From contig NC_061805.1 of assembly GCF_021462225.1 (NCBI RefSeq), forward strand, positions 53,420,895 to 53,484,894: a stretch of DNA of 64,000 nt. The letters are read 5' to 3'. Below are positions 30,113-41,689 of this stretch, one piece after another. The translations under genes and the position numbers were made by a program. A model generated the notes under the pieces. That model was not told the DNA's origin. It made no database searches and saw only the letters and a list, made by a program, of their open reading frames with translations. This DNA is from Girardinichthys multiradiatus. Its lineage: Eukaryota; Chordata; Actinopteri; Cyprinodontiformes; Goodeidae. How positions within the stretch are numbered: the first letter of the stretch is position 1; each line of letters starts with the position of its first letter.

Positions 30113-31989
30113 CTGCAGCCGTAAGGTCTGCGGTGCCTGTCGCGGCGGCAATCCCCGAACCCGGTGGTGGACACCGGCAGTAAGGGACGCTGTCAAGCTG
30201 AAGAAGGAGTCCTATCGGCTGTGGTTGGCTTGTGGGACTCCTGAGGCGGCTGACGGGTACCGTGGGGCCAAGCGTGCCGCGGCCCGGGCGGTGGCAGAGG
30301 CAAAAACCCGGACCTGGGAGGAGTTCGGTGAGGCCATGGAGAAGGACTACCAATTGGCCCCGAAGCGATTCTGGCAAACCATCCGGCGCCTCAGGAGGGG
30401 GAAGCAGTGCTTCGCCAACACTGTTTACAGTGGGGGTGGGGAGCTGCTGACCTCAACTGGGGATATTATCGGGCGGTGGAAGGAGTACCTCGAGGATCTC
30501 CTCAATCCTGAAGTCACCGAGGTGGTTAAAAAGCTCCGTGTGGCAGGGCTTCGGGGTTGGATGAGATCCGCCCTGAGTACCTCAAGTCTTTGGATGTTGT
30601 AGGGCTGTCATGGTTGACACGCCTCTTCAACATTGCGTGGCGGTCGGGGACAGTGCCTTTGGATTGGCAGACTGGGGTGGTGGTCCCCCTACATAAGAAG
30701 GGTGACAGGAGGGTGTGTTCCAACTACAGGGGGATCACACTCCTCAGCCTCCCTGGTAAGGCCTACGCCAGGGTATTGGAGAGGAGAGTCCGGCCGATAG
30801 TCGAACCCCAGCTTCAGGAGGAGCAGTGTGGTTTTTGTCCCGGCCGTGGAACACTGGACCAGCTCTATACCCTCTACAGGGTACTCGAGGGTTCATGGAA
30901 GTTTGCCCAACCGGTCCACATGTGTTTTGTGGACCTGGAGAAGGCATTCGACTGTGTCCCTCGTGATGCCCTGTGGGGGGTGCTCCAGGAGTATGGAATC
31001 GGGGGCCCTTTACTAGGGGCCATCCGATCTCTGTACAAGCGGTGCAGGAGTTTGGTTCGCATTGTCAGCACTAAGTCGGACCTGTTCCCGGTGCATGTTG
31101 GACTCTAGCAGCGCTGCCCTTTGTCACCGGTACTGTTCATAACTTTTATGGATAGGATTTCTAGGCGCAGCCAAGGGCCAAAGGGGGTCTGGTTTGGGGA
31201 CCAGAGGATTTCATCACTTCTTTTTGCAGATGACGTGGTCCTGCTGGCCCCCTCTAGCCAAGACCTACAGCATGCACTGGGGCGGTTCGCTGCCGAGTGT
31301 GAAGCGGCAGGGATGAAGATCAGCTCCTCCAAGTCCGAGGCCATGGTTCTCGACCGGAAAAGAGTGGCTTGTCCTCTTCAGGTTGGAGGGGAGTTCCTGC
31401 CTCAAGTGGAGGAGTTCAAGTATCTCGGGGTCTTGTTCACGAGTGAGGGAAGAATGGAGCGGGAGATCGACAGACGGATCGGTGCGGCTGCCACAGTAAT
31501 GGGGGTGCTGTGCCGATCCGTTGTGGTGAAGAGAGAGCTGAGCCGAAAAGCGAAGCTCTCGATTTACCGGTCGGTCTACGTTCCTAACCTCACCTATGGC
31601 CATGAACTTTGGGTCATGACCAAAAGAACGAGATCCCGGATACAAGCGGCAGAAATGAGCTTCCTCCGTAGGGTGGCCAGGCACTCCCTTAGAGATAGGG
31701 TGAGGAGCTCGGCCATCCGGGAGGGGCACGGAGTAGAGCCGCTACGTTGAGGTGGCTCGGGCATCTATACCGGATGCCTCCTGGACGCCTTCCTCGGGAG
31801 GTGTTCCAGGCACGTCCCACCGGGAGGAGGCCCAGGGGACGGCCCAGGACACGCTGGAGGGACTATGTCTCTCGTCTGGCCTGGGAACGCCTTGGGTTCC
31901 CCCCGGAAGAGCTGGAGGAGGTGTCTGGGGAGAGGGACGTCTGGGCATCTCTGCTGAGTCTGCTGCCCCCGCGACCCGGTCCCGGATAA
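30113..31989 (+). pseudogene. RTE-like LINE reverse transcriptase
   Basis: Linker helices (R-G-A-K-R-A-A-A-R-A-V and following) at 30225-30520 are followed, after a shift near 30545, by D-E-I-R-P-E-Y-L, H-K-K-G-D-R-R, N-Y-R-G-I-T-L-L, F-V-D-L-E-K-A-F-D (first catalytic Asp, near 30930) and, after TAG 31106-31108, C-P-L-S-P-V-L-F and L-L-F-A-D-D-V-V-L (second catalytic pair, near 31220). The C-terminal block (Y-G-H-E-L-W-V-M and later W-L-G-H-L-Y-R-M) is split by a shift near 31745. It ends at TAA 31987-31989. Confidence 0.88.
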
Positions 31990-32129
31990 AGCGGAAGACG
32001 ACGAGTACGAGTACGAGTATTCTGGTACCTGCACCTTTCAACCAAACAATGAACCAAACACTTTGCATATCATATTCAGCCACAGATAACAGGGAAAACA
32101 CATTGAAGGTACTTGCTTCTTAGGATTCG

Positions 32130-32757
32130 AACAGTACTCGGGCCGCCGTTGAATACGTTTCACAATTTTGCCTATTGAGAAACAGCTAATGTCTACCGAT
32201 TCTAAATGTTTGTTTGATGATCCAGAATAAAAACAAAACCATATTTTTCATCAGGTACATCAACAGGAACCCACCAAGCCTTAGTTTAAACTGAGAAAGA
32301 AGAAAGTGTCATCTGTCTGTTTGCCGGTTTGTGTCTGAGAGCCAAAATGAAGAAAACCAGCGTGCTCACACTCATCATTATTAAAATGTTTCTCCTCCTC
32401 ATCACACCAGTGTCGGTCACTTATAACCTGAATCAGGATCAGCATCTGGATTAGGATCTGAGGAATCAGCATCAGAAGAGCTGGCTCACCAAACCTGAAC
32501 CCATCTGATGTTAGTGGGGTCAATCAGAGCCGTTGGTCCAATTCAAACCAGGGAGACAAAGGTTTACAAACTGCCTCATTAAAAAGAGTAAGATTGCTGG
32601 GTCCAAGGGAACCAAACATCTAATAGACACCAGATAAAGAAGTTCAAGAACTGCCTCTCTACCTGACCTAAGGTCAGTTGGTCCAAGAAAGCTAAAGATC
32701 CGTTACACACTGGAGACAGAAGTGAGGACCTCCTTCACTAACTGAACCAAGATCAAA
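32130..32757. other. Gene-free stretch
   Basis: No coding similarity found on either strand. Some repeated motifs (CCAAGGGAACCAAA-like) occur but form no recognised element. Confidence 0.35.
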
Positions 32758-33165
32758 GTGTGTTGTCTGTCAGTCACTTTGTCACCCACCCATCTGTCTG
32801 TCACCCACCCACCCGTCTGTCACCCACCCATTTGTTTGTCACCCACCCGTCTGTTTGTGACCCATCCGCCTGTCTGTCACCCACCTGTCTGTCTGTCACC
32901 CACTTGTCTGTCTGTCACTCTGTCACCCACATGTCTATCAATCACTCTGTCACCCACCCGTCTGTTTGTCACCCACCTGTCTGTCTGTTTGTCACCCACC
33001 TGTCTGTCTGTTTGTCACCCACCTGTCTGTCTGTTTGTCACCCACCTGTCCGTCTGTCTGTCACCCACCTGTCTGTCTGTCTGTCACCCACCAGTCTCTC
33101 TGTCACCCACCCGTCTGTCACCCACCCGTCTGTCTGTCAATCTGTCACGCACCTGTCTGTCTCTC
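32758..33165. repeat. Minisatellite of TGTCTGTCTG(TTTG)TCACCCACC units
   Basis: About 400 bases built from GTCTGTCTGTTTGTCACCCACC-type units of 12 to 24 bases, three of them (about 32979-33047) nearly identical 23-mers. The repeat keeps long open frames on the plus strand, but these encode only Cys/His/Pro/Val/Leu repeats and are not genes. Confidence 0.9.
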
Positions 33166-33169
33166 TGAC

Positions 33170-33460
33170 GATCTTCAGGTTGAATCTTGATAAACTGATA
33201 TAAACTCGACCTCCTGCTGCTCCTCTCATTTGTTTTTTATCTTCTCTTGTTCTCTTCCTCCTGTTTAATCCTCCTCATCCTCACTTTGTGTCTTTAATCC
33301 TTTTGCTCCTCCTCCACCTCCTCCTGTCCTCAGAGCTTTGAATGCTCTGATGGCTGAATCTCTACTGACTCTATAATCTAACCCCCCAAAAGGTTAAACC
33401 TCCGTCTCTCTCTCTCTCTAAGTCTCTCTCCCCTCTCTCTCTCTCTATCTCCTGGTTAAA
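33170..33460. repeat. Pyrimidine-rich stretch with (CT)n microsatellite
   Basis: The plus strand is strongly C/T-rich from about 33220, with CTCTCTCT runs at 33403-33450. No gene seen. Confidence 0.6.
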
Positions 33461-33704
33461 TCTTCTGCTTGCTACATTGATTCTTTTGTTAAGCAAATTG
33501 TTCAAACTGAGAGGAATGTCTTCTTTCATTTACCCATCCCTCTGTCCATTTATGTATCACTCTGGAATACAGCATCTCGCCATAGAGTTTAAGGTCTACC
33601 CCAGAGTTTTCTTTCAGTGGGTCTAACATGAATAAACCTTTAGGATCACCCTAATGATGTGGAGGAGCATCCCATTTTCCCATCACACTTGTTGCACCTG
33701 TCAG

Positions 33705-33985
33705 TTAATCTCCATCTTGGTCTTTAATCACCCTGACCTGCTGAACATCCTTCCCATCTCCATCTCTCTCCCTCTCCAATCTGTATAAATCCTTCTCTCC
33801 CTCCTTACTGTCCTTACTTAGTTTGGCCTTAGCTATCTCCACCTTCACTTTATGCTGAGTCTCCCTGTTCTCCTGGAGACTCTTCAGTCCTCTCAGTGTC
33901 CCACTTCTTCTCAGCTGATCTCTTTCTCCATATCCACTCCTGTCCTTCCTTATTCCACCACCAGGTGTCCTTACCAAATTCAAAT
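33705..33985 (-). pseudogene. LINE RT linker fragment
   Basis: The minus strand reads K-E-G-E-K-D-L-Y-R-L-E-R-E-R-D and K-D-V-Q-Q-V-R-V-I-K-D, a stretch found between endonuclease and RT domains in some fish LINEs. It is short and has no start or end motif. It stops at 33984, just left of the hAT target site. Confidence 0.55.
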
Positions 33986-34879
33986 ATTTTCCATCAATTA
34001 TGTCCTCTAAATCAGGGGTGGCCAGGGACCCCTTAGCAGCAGTACAATTTTTCCAAGGACCCCTTTAGATTCCTCATGCTGATAGTATTTTTTATACTGC
34101 CTTTTGTATTCTTAAATACATTAGGAATTATGTATACGATATATATATTAATAAAGAAAATAAAAAGAAAGAAAAGAAATAAAAACAAATAAACATTTGA
34201 ACACTTTAAACAGGGAAGTAATTTATTTAAGTTATATTTTAAGTCACAGGATGTTTTTGTTTTTGTTGGGGTGTGACTGAGTCCTGTGTGTTTGTGTGAA
34301 TGCTTGTGTACATTTGTGAGTCTTCCTGCTGTTCACAAGAAGCTCGGTGGTGGGCATGGCACCAGCTGATCAGCACACCTGAGGACAATCTCTACTGCTG
34401 TGCTTAAAAGGAGCGGCTGGACAAATATTCCCTGCCTGTTGGTAACCTCAAGCCACTCTGAGTGGTTCTGCATGTGGGTCAGGAAATTACCCGGCAATAT
34501 GACTTTAATCATTTATCTTTAAATATCAAATTTTAAACCTTCCAAGAAAATAAACTGTGAGAAGACTGAAAAACTTCTAGTGAACCCTCTTTGGTCTATT
34601 GGTACATTTTAAGACAATGAACATCTTATTCAAACCTCTGGCAGAAAACTGAAAAACGTTCTGATAAATATCTGCTTCAGGCTTTGTTGCACACAGTCGA
34701 GCCTGTCGTCATTAACATCAATAACCCCTTGACATTTAATGAGAAGGATGAGCCTGTCTCTCCCCACACAGTTTCTCTATTCTTGGAGGAATGGGTGACA
34801 AACAAACTCTAAGGTCATCTTCTACTTGTAAACAAGCCCTGGATTTGTTCTTCATCTCAAACAGCTGTTCTTCTGTTTA

Positions 34880-36000
34880 ACCTGTTGAGCCTCTTTCCGT
34901 TCACATCAGAGAAACATGAGCTGAAGGCTCACAGTGATGTTAGGTGTGAAGTTACAACATACCTCACAATACCAACAGACAAGTTCTCTTTGTTTAAAAA
35001 CTCAGTCAGTTGGGAGAACACGTCTGTTATTCCATCTTGTGTTCTTCTTCTTCTCCAGAGGTCAGCTCTAACTAACTTCAAGGATAGATATGAAACATCC
35101 TTGGATGGAGAAGTTGAGGCTGTTCAGTATTTTGAATATGTCTGCAAGATAGACAGACTTGGCATGCAGTCTGGATCAAGGATGAAATGTGCAATATCGG
35201 GGTTTTCCTCTCTCATGAATTCTGACATTTCTCTGTATACTCACTTTTCCATTGGACCTCCGAGTGACAAAGCAATGCGTCATGTTCAACATCCAGATTT
35301 CAGCAAAGTTGACCAAACAACCGTCATTGCCAAGCTCTAGATTTAACAAATTTAACTGCAGTGATAGCTGTGTTCAGAACAAGGTGAAGATCTGGTCCAA
35401 TGTCTATTGGAAGCTAGTGCCTGCCGATGGACAGTGGATAGCTATAACGCTTGGATTGATGGATTTTACTTGAGCTGCAACCCCACTCTTTCACCCGGTC
35501 ATCGCTGCTTTTCCTGCATTTTATCAGCTCAGTCTCATAAAAGCATCAAGTTTAAATATTTCCTCACTAGTTGTCCACCCCAAGACCTCCTTGCAGAATA
35601 AAAAAATCCTCCAAAATGCCTCCCTCCCAGGGATAGTGCACCAGAGCTATCAGTTGAACAGCATTGTAAATGCAAATTTGTCCAGCTGTTTGGAAAACTA
35701 TTCACACCAAAGCAGTCTGTCCAATAACTGTTCCTGAATGTCAGCCAACAGCTCTTTAATTCTTCTCTTCACTGTGTCATTTGAAAGCGGTGGCAGCTTT
35801 CAACTTGTTGGCTACATCTGTGCCTAGTAGAACCTCACACAGGTCCACTGCAGCTGGAAGCACAAGGTCCATTGCAACTGAATATGGCATCTTACTTTTT
35901 GCAATGCGCTGCGCCACCAGATACGAATCCCTCTGAGCTTTTTCTGATATTGTGGCCAGGTTCACCAATTGTTTTCTCTGCCACATGTAATTTTTTGTTG
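34880..36000 (-). pseudogene. hAT transposase, catalytic part, degenerate
   Basis: Just left of the Tc1, the minus strand reads S-Y-L-V-A-Q-R-I-A-K-S-K, then L-V-L-P-A-A-V-D-L-C and V-K-R-R-I-K-E-L-L, the early catalytic region of SCAND3/ZBED5-type hAT transposases. Further left (35330-34880) the minus strand keeps an open but unaligned stretch that should be the middle of the same protein. Multiple stops. Confidence 0.7.
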
Positions 36001-36002
36001 TA

Positions 36003-37211
36003 CATTGCCTGGCCAAAAAAAAGTTGCCACCCCAAAAAAATAGGTCACACTGATATTTGGTTGGACCGCCTTTAGCTTTGATTACAGCATGCATTCGCTG
36101 TGGCATTGTTTCGATAAGCTTCTGCAACGTCACAAGATTTATTTCCACCCAGTGTTGCATTCATTTTTCACCAAGATCTTGTGTTGATGATGGTAGAGTC
36201 TGACCGCTGTGCAAAGCCTTCTCCAGCACATCCCAAACATTCCCTGTGGGGTTAAGGTCTGGACTGTGTGGTGGCCAATCCATGCCCAGGAATCCTGGCA
36301 TTGTCATCTTGGAATATGCCCGTGCCATCAGGGAAGAAAAGATCCATTGATGGAATAACCTGGTCATTTAGTATGTTCAGGTAGTCAGCTGACCTCAATC
36401 TTTGGGAACATAATGTTGCTGAACCCAGACCTGACCACCTGCAGCAACCCCAGATCATAGCACTGACCCTACAGGCTGGTGCAGTAGGCACTAGGCATGA
36501 TGGGTGCATCATTTCACCTGCCTCTCTTCCTACCCTGATGTGCCCATCACTCTGGAACAGGGTAAATCTGGACTCAACAGAACATATGACCTTCTTCCGT
36601 TGCTCCAGAGTCCAATCTTTATGCTCCCTAGCAAACTGAAGCCTTTTTTTCTGGTTAGCTTCACTGATTATTGGTTTTCTTAAGGCTACACAGCTGTTCA
36701 GTCCCAATCCCTTGAGTTCCCTTGGCATTGTGCGTGTGGAAATGCTCTTACTTTCACTATTAAACATAGCCCAGAGTTCTACTTTTGTTTTTCTTTGATG
36801 TGATTTCACCAAACGTTTAAGTGATCGCCAATAACGATCATTCACGATTTATTTCCGGCCACATTTCTTCCTCAAAGACGATTGGTCCCCACTATCCTTC
36901 TAGTTTTTAATAATGCGTTGGACAGTTCTTAACCCAATGTTGGTAGTTTCTACAATCTCCTTAGATGTTTTGTCTGCTTGATGCATGCCAATGATTTGAC
37001 CCGTCTGAAACAGACTGACCTCTTTTCCACGACCACAGGATGTGTCTTTAGACATGGTTGTTTAAGAAATGAGAAGCAACTCATTGCACCAGTTGGAGTT
37101 AAATAACTTGTTGCCAGCTGAAACATAATTATGCAGTAATTATGCAATCGTAGGCTCGTACCTATTTGTTTAGTTAAATCCAGGTGGAGACTTTTTTATG
37201 GACTGGCAGTG
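36003..37211 (-). mobile_element. Tc1 element (1209 bp) nested in the hAT element
   Basis: TA at 36001-36002 and 37212-37213 flank ends CATTGCCTGGCC and (inverted) CACTGCCAGTCC, followed by the A-run (AAAAAAGT) common to this Tc1 subfamily. The transposase is on the minus strand. The element splits the hAT transposase between its BED finger and its catalytic core. Confidence 0.9.
36065..37060 (-). pseudogene. Tc1 transposase, degenerate
   Basis: From right to left: a helix-turn-helix start (G-K-E-V-S-L-F-Q-T-G-Q-I-I and following), then K-R-L-V-K-S-H and [20 protein letters not shown], the first catalytic region (C-S-V-E-S-R-F, where the catalytic Asp is replaced by Val), F-Q-D-D-N-A-R and, shifted, S-P-D-L-N-P, ending K-G-G-P-T-K-Y near 36066. 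Several stops and at least one frameshift. Confidence 0.85.
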
Positions 37212-37213
37212 TA

Positions 37214-37430
37214 GTCTTTGAACTCCAGGTGCTTCATGATGAGATGCTGCTTTAGTTTGGCTGATTTCATTGCTGCATTTGCTAGCATTTGAAGACACAA
37301 CACATTTTGGTCTTCCATCCTTATTCCCGATGAAGCCAAACTCGACGTAACTGTTGTCATAGTTTCTAATTTTAGCCGATTTGGCTTTTGCCTTCCTTGA
37401 TGAACTGGACAGAGTTAAATATTAGTCTAT
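37214..37430 (-). pseudogene. hAT transposase BED-finger region
   Basis: The minus strand reads K-I-R-N-Y-D-N-S-Y-V-E-F-G-F and R-P-K-C-V-V-S-S, the start of the BED zinc finger found in ZBED5-like hAT proteins; the second Cys of the CxxC pair is replaced by Ser and the histidines are shifted (S-H-H-E). It continues across the Tc1 into 36000. Confidence 0.65.
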
Positions 37431-37599
37431 TGTATTACTTAGCTCAACCCCGATAGATCCACAGCACTGCCTGCTCAGGCCCGACAATGTGTGTTTCACG
37501 GACCCCCAGCTTGTGGTTCATGGACCCCCAGGGGTCCGGGGACTCCAGTTTGAGGGCCGCTGCTCTAAATGATTTATTCATTTACTGCTCCATGTTGAA

Positions 37600-38230
37600 A
37601 AATTAGGAGCCCTTTTATTTTGTTTTGTGGCAAGCTTCTGCCCCATAGGTAGGAAAACACCAGGAGACAATGAAAGTTTAACAGTTTGTTTATATACAGG
37701 AATTTTGTAAGTGTCTGATCTGGCAGGGGTCTGTTTAAAGCTGGACGGTGAAAAGGAGGGATCGGCAAGCTGAGCAAATATTTCTCATGGCTACTGAGTG
37801 AAAATAGCTGCAGATAAATTTTACCTTACTCAAAGATGGAGTTGGAGCCTGGAAGGGATTACAGTGTCCAGGGAGAAGGTCTGTGTAGGGAATGGGGTTT
37901 CGTTAGGTGGTGGAGCGATGATGGGCAGACCGGTTATGCTGGAAGCTCTGAGACAAGTGGAGCCTTGGGGTTGCTGGTGCTCTGAATCTGAGACTATGGC
38001 ACAAGGTGGTTTGAGCCATGGTATCAATGAGGCGTCACAGAACAGGAGGTCCAGGGAAGAGCTGGGATGGTTACCTTGGAGGTAGACAAGGAGATCAGGA
38101 TTAGCATAAGCTCTGAGATACAGGAAAATAAAGATAATGTTCATGAGGACTAGAGGTACCACAATGGTTGACAACCAGGCATTGAATGACCGGCAGCCAG
38201 CTCCTCTTATGCTTTAGCTGATGTGCTTGA
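37600..38230. repeat. Unclassified repeat-like stretch
   Basis: The first half has T-rich and AGTTTAACAG-type pieces, the second half resembles A/G-rich sections of the dispersed family at 27117. No coding similarity. Boundaries are uncertain. Confidence 0.3.
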
Positions 38231-38419
38231 TAAGACGCAGGTGTGCTCAACCGCAATGCTCAGCTCCGCCCTCTGGGGAAACCTGCTGCTCCAAGAGAGG
38301 AACACCACAAAGACACAATGCTCCCAGATCCCTGACAACCAGGCTGTCAGAGATTATGCTTTTAAAACAGCTGTGCTGTTTAATGAAAGGGTTGATACAA
38401 ATTTCCTTAGTTTCAATCC

Positions 38420-38640
38420 TCCTAAACATTAAGCCTTTTGTTGGGTTTTTAAACTTATGAGTGGAGGTTTAGATGCCCATAAAAATGTTGATATGATAGA
38501 ATCTAAACATTTGTACCAAGTCTGGAGTGGTTTAACTGGGATCATAAAGAAGATATAGTTTATTTTAGGATGGATCATCATTTCAATTGCAAAGATTCTT
38601 CCCATGAGTGACAGAGGGAGATGTCGGAGTCTGGGATTTT
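38420..38640 (-). pseudogene. L1-like LINE fragment A
   Basis: The minus strand reads L-P-L-S-L-M-G-R-I-F-A-I-E-M, I-P-V-K-P-L and S-T-F-L-W-A-S-K-P-P, the post-palm region of L1/Tx1-type RT. The same segment recurs at 40008-40062, so these are two separate copies. Confidence 0.6.
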
Positions 38641-39592
38641 TAGTGTGTTGTTTTCTGCCTGCTACTAACATACATTCACCATTAGATGCCACCAGAGCCT
38701 CTGGTTCTGTGATGAACAGATGCTGAGATGAACAGGTGCTGCCTATCTACAATCAACTGGAGAAGTATAAGAAGGCTGCGTGGTAACTTCTCCTGGCCAG
38801 AATCTTTGCTTGTCTCTAGCTTTTGATTCCAGTTTTACTTACTTCTTCGTGTGCTCCTTCTTAGGTGACTTCCAAGTCCTGGCTCCAAGCTCCTGTGACT
38901 TACTAGTGCTGGCTTCAAGCTGCAGTCGGCCTTCTGCCAAAGTCAAGACATCAAGCCTTCAAGAATCGTTTTTGGGTCAAGTTCCAGTGGACAACCAAAG
39001 CTCTTCGACTCCTAAGATCTGAGGCAAGCGTACCCTGCTCACCCTCCACCTCTTAGCTCTGCAGAACCCTCCATCTAGTCTCAAGAAACTTCACCAGGTG
39101 ATCATAGTTTCTGTGAACTGTTATATGAGATTCCAACTTCCAAGTGCTAACCTGAACCTTCACCAGAGTGCTCACCTCCTACCTTGGATTAAATCCCTGA
39201 TTCAGCAGCAACATCTAATCTGTCCACCCAGGCTCCACATCATTCTCCCTCAGCCCACCACGTCCTCATCTTCTGTAAGCAAGAACATAAATTCATTCCC
39301 CAATAATTCTCCATCAAACCTCAGAGTAACTTACCTGATTTTCCCAGTTTGGTGTCTCCAGTCCCAGGTCCAGCTCCATATCTCATTCCTGTAAAAATGA
39401 ACTTGTTAAACTTTTTCTCATGGCCAATCTGACCCAGCAGAGACACTTAGGGGGACTCTAGCTGAACACATTCATCAAATTCAATCACATGGATCAACAC
39501 TTCACAACCTCCTGGAACAGCAATGCCACTCAAATAAGCAAGTGGATCAGATGGCTACTCTCTTACAACATGCACTAAAAATCCCAGACTCC
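38626..39592. repeat. 20-bp inverted repeat flanking 930 bases
   Basis: GGAGTCTGGGATTTTTAGTG at 38626-38645 is matched exactly inverted by CACTAAAAATCCCAGACTCC at 39573-39592, with a further weak six-base match inside after a two-base gap. The left arm belongs to the L1-like fragment. This may be a fold-back rearrangement or a chance result of nested insertions. Confidence 0.6.
38641..39572 (+). repeat. Possible Gypsy LTR with start of gag
   Basis: No long open frame. Near 39440-39545 the plus strand, read in one frame, gives a polar, helical stretch with E-H-I-H-Q-I-Q and L-E-Q-Q that resembles the N-terminus of fish Gypsy gag proteins. The preceding 700 bases would then be LTR and leader. 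Not confirmed: no primer-binding site was identified. Confidence 0.3.
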
Positions 39593-39594
39593 AA

Positions 39595-40005
39595 CAGGAG
39601 AGGTCTACGTTCCGTCCCTCACCTATGGCCATGAACTTTGGGTCATGACCGAAGGAACGAGACACCAGATACAAGCGGCTAAAATGAGCCTCCTCCGTAG
39701 GGTGGCCGGGTATTCCCTTCGAGATAGGATGAGGAGCTCGGAGCAGAGCCGCTGCTCCTCCACATCGAGAGGAGTCAGTTGATGACTTGGACATCTGTTT
39801 TGGATGCCTCCCAGATGCCTCCCCACCCGGAGGTGTTCCAGGCAGGGGACGGCCCAGGACACGCTGGAGAGACTGTCTCTCGGCTGGCCTGGGAGCACCT
39901 TGGGCTCCCCCCGGAGGAGCTGGGGGAGGTGTCTGGGCATCTCTGCTGAGTCTGTGCCCCAGCGACCCGGTCCCGGATAAAGAGGAAGACAATGAGTTTG
40001 AGTTT
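39595..40005 (+). pseudogene. RTE/Rex3-like LINE, 3' fragment
   Basis: About 85-90% similar by eye to 31580-32000 of the nearly full copy: Y-G-H-E-L-W-V-M-T, R-I-Q-A-A-E-M-S-like and the terminal S-R-L-A-W-E-like block, with deletions. It ends in AGAGGAAGACAATGAGTTTGAG, the equivalent of the RTE tail repeat. Confidence 0.8.
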
Positions 40006-40007
40006 AT

Positions 40008-41480
40008 TTTAGGGAGGAACATCGTTTTAATTGCAGAGACTCTTCCCATGAGTGACAAAAGGACAGTTCTCTATTGTGTCAGGTCATCTTCTAATAATTT
40101 AAATAATAGTGTGTAATTTTATTGTGTCAGGCCTTTTAGTGTAGTTTGAAATGGTGGAAAACCTATTTATTGGGGTTTTGACCTTGGAATAGAGGAGTTT
40201 GCCTTTTTAGCTGATCATCCGCATATGAACAAGTGTTATGTTTTCTAATAGATGTTTGGATTCCATTAAGCTGCCAATCTTCAATAAATACAGCTAATAG
40301 AAATGTCCAATTAACCTTGTCAAAAGCCTTCTCTGTCACAGTTTAGATTACAGAGCTCCAAAGCAGCAACAGGACCTGGCTGGCCTATGATGGATAGATA
40401 TATTTTAATGAATAGAATAATAAATCTACAGACACAAAGGAAAAACAGGAGCCAGACAGCAATGGAGAACCCAACAATGAAGGGACAGAAAAAAGGAACT
40501 TTAATACAACTGAGATGTGACAAGCTACCTGAAAACAGGTGAACATAAACAGGTGTGGATCATGACATTCTCTGCATCTAATGAAGCAATTAAACTGCTT
40601 TTATTCTGGATGTTACACTAGTCTATTCGATTGATAAGTCTTCTCACATTATTTATTGCATACTGATGTTTAATAAACCCAGCCTGGTCTGGATCTATAA
40701 TATGAGCGGTTATCTCTTCAAGCCTTGTGGCCAACGTCTTGCAGATGATTTAAAGATTTACATTTGATATTGGACAATAGCTAGATGGAAGTGTTGGATC
40801 TTTATATGGCTTGAGGATAAGATTTATGTTAGCTCAATTTATGTTTGGAGAAAGTTTCCTGAATGTCTGTGACCACCTGAAGGTGGAGGCCAGCCTTGGC
40901 CAGAACTTTGTAGAGTTCTGCCGGGAAGCCATCAGGTCCATTAGGCAGACTTTTAGCTGCTTTGTGGAGTTCACTTGCAGCTAAAGGCAACTCCAGAACC
41001 CTTTTTCTGTTCCTCATTTAATTTAGGAAGGTTGATTTCATTTATAAATTCATCTATGTCAGACTTGGAAAGATCAATGTTATTTGAGTGAGGATTCTTT
41101 AGGATCATTAGTTGGTATACTGTTACTGTAAGATATTATTAAAATTGTTACTTTGTCTTTATTCTTTTTGAATTGACTTGCAAGAAGATTTATTACTATG
41201 ATCAAAGTTCTCCAACTGTGATCTCTGTAATAGGAGTTGTATTCTTGTCTCCTGTCCACTGTGTCTCAAAGAACCTGGTGAAATATTCATGTTATGATGA
41301 CCTTCTTATGATTTGTTAAACCTCCAAAGTGTTACAGGTGATGTTAATGTTTTCTCCATCAGCATCATAGTTACTGGTGCCTGGTCGCTTAAGGAGATGG
41401 GATAAATCTGTGCCTCACATACCTCCTTCAAAACAGAGTTGCTGATTAGAAAGAAGTCTCCTCCCACCACCATCAGTGCT
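40008..41480 (-). pseudogene. L1-like LINE fragment B, RT region
   Basis: Minus strand, right to left: weak endonuclease-end similarity near 41390, then A-A-K-S-L-P-N-G-P-D-G-F-P-A-E-L-Y-K (40985-40910), D-P-D-Q-A-G-F-like with several shifts near 40690, K-A-F-D-K-V-N-W near 40330 and the post-palm region at 40062-40008. A dispersed repeat (40335-40570) sits in the middle. The whole is old. Confidence 0.65.
40335..40570 (-). repeat. Dispersed repeat (family copy 2) in the L1-like fragment
   Basis: Shares the A-rich body and AACAGGTG-GAACATAAACAGGTGTGG-like end with the copies at 27117, 50866 and 62225. It interrupts L1 coding sequence. Confidence 0.5.
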
Positions 41481-41689
41481 TTTCCAGTCTGAGTTGTTTA
41501 CTGAATCTTCGCTTAACCTCCAGATGTTACAGCAGGCTCAGCAGACAGAAAACAACAGTCTGTGTCTGCTGTATTTCTGGTTAAAGCATGCTTGTCCTTC
41601 ATTTAGTGAAGGAACTAAAGGTGCTAAACTAACCAGAACGTTTGCCCAAATTAAAGTAACATTACCTCAAAATAATAGTAGACATGTTC

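Larger units (their letters stand above)
29112..32020 (+). mobile_element. Nearly full-length RTE/Rex3-like LINE
   Basis: About 2.9 kb, G+C-rich, with endonuclease then reverse transcriptase, ending in a short (GAGTAC)-type tandem tail at 31999-32020, as usual for RTE elements. There is no long 3' untranslated region. The coding sequence carries two or three frameshifts and a TAG but is otherwise complete, so it is fairly young. A second, 3'-only copy is at 39595-40005. Confidence 0.88.
34013..37562 (-). mobile_element. hAT transposon (3550 bp) with a nested Tc1
   Basis: CTCTAAAT at 34005-34012 recurs at 37563-37570 (8-bp duplication). Ends read CAGGGGTGGCC on the left and its inverse-like GGGCCGCTG on the right, with the same GGACCCC motif inside both. 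The interior keeps broken transposase coding on the minus strand: BED-finger region to the right of the Tc1 and catalytic regions to its left. Removing the Tc1 (36003-37211) leaves about 2.3 kb. Confidence 0.9.

Noticed and set aside
32758..33165. CRISPR-like array
   Set aside because: Units are contiguous without unique spacers and the genome is vertebrate.
32758..33190. Cys/His/Pro-rich open frames on the plus strand
   Set aside because: They are the translation of a tandem repeat in all three frames; no gene signals.
34885..35340. 151-codon plus-strand frame in the hAT element
   Set aside because: The hAT transposase reads on the minus strand here; the plus frame lacks any family motif.
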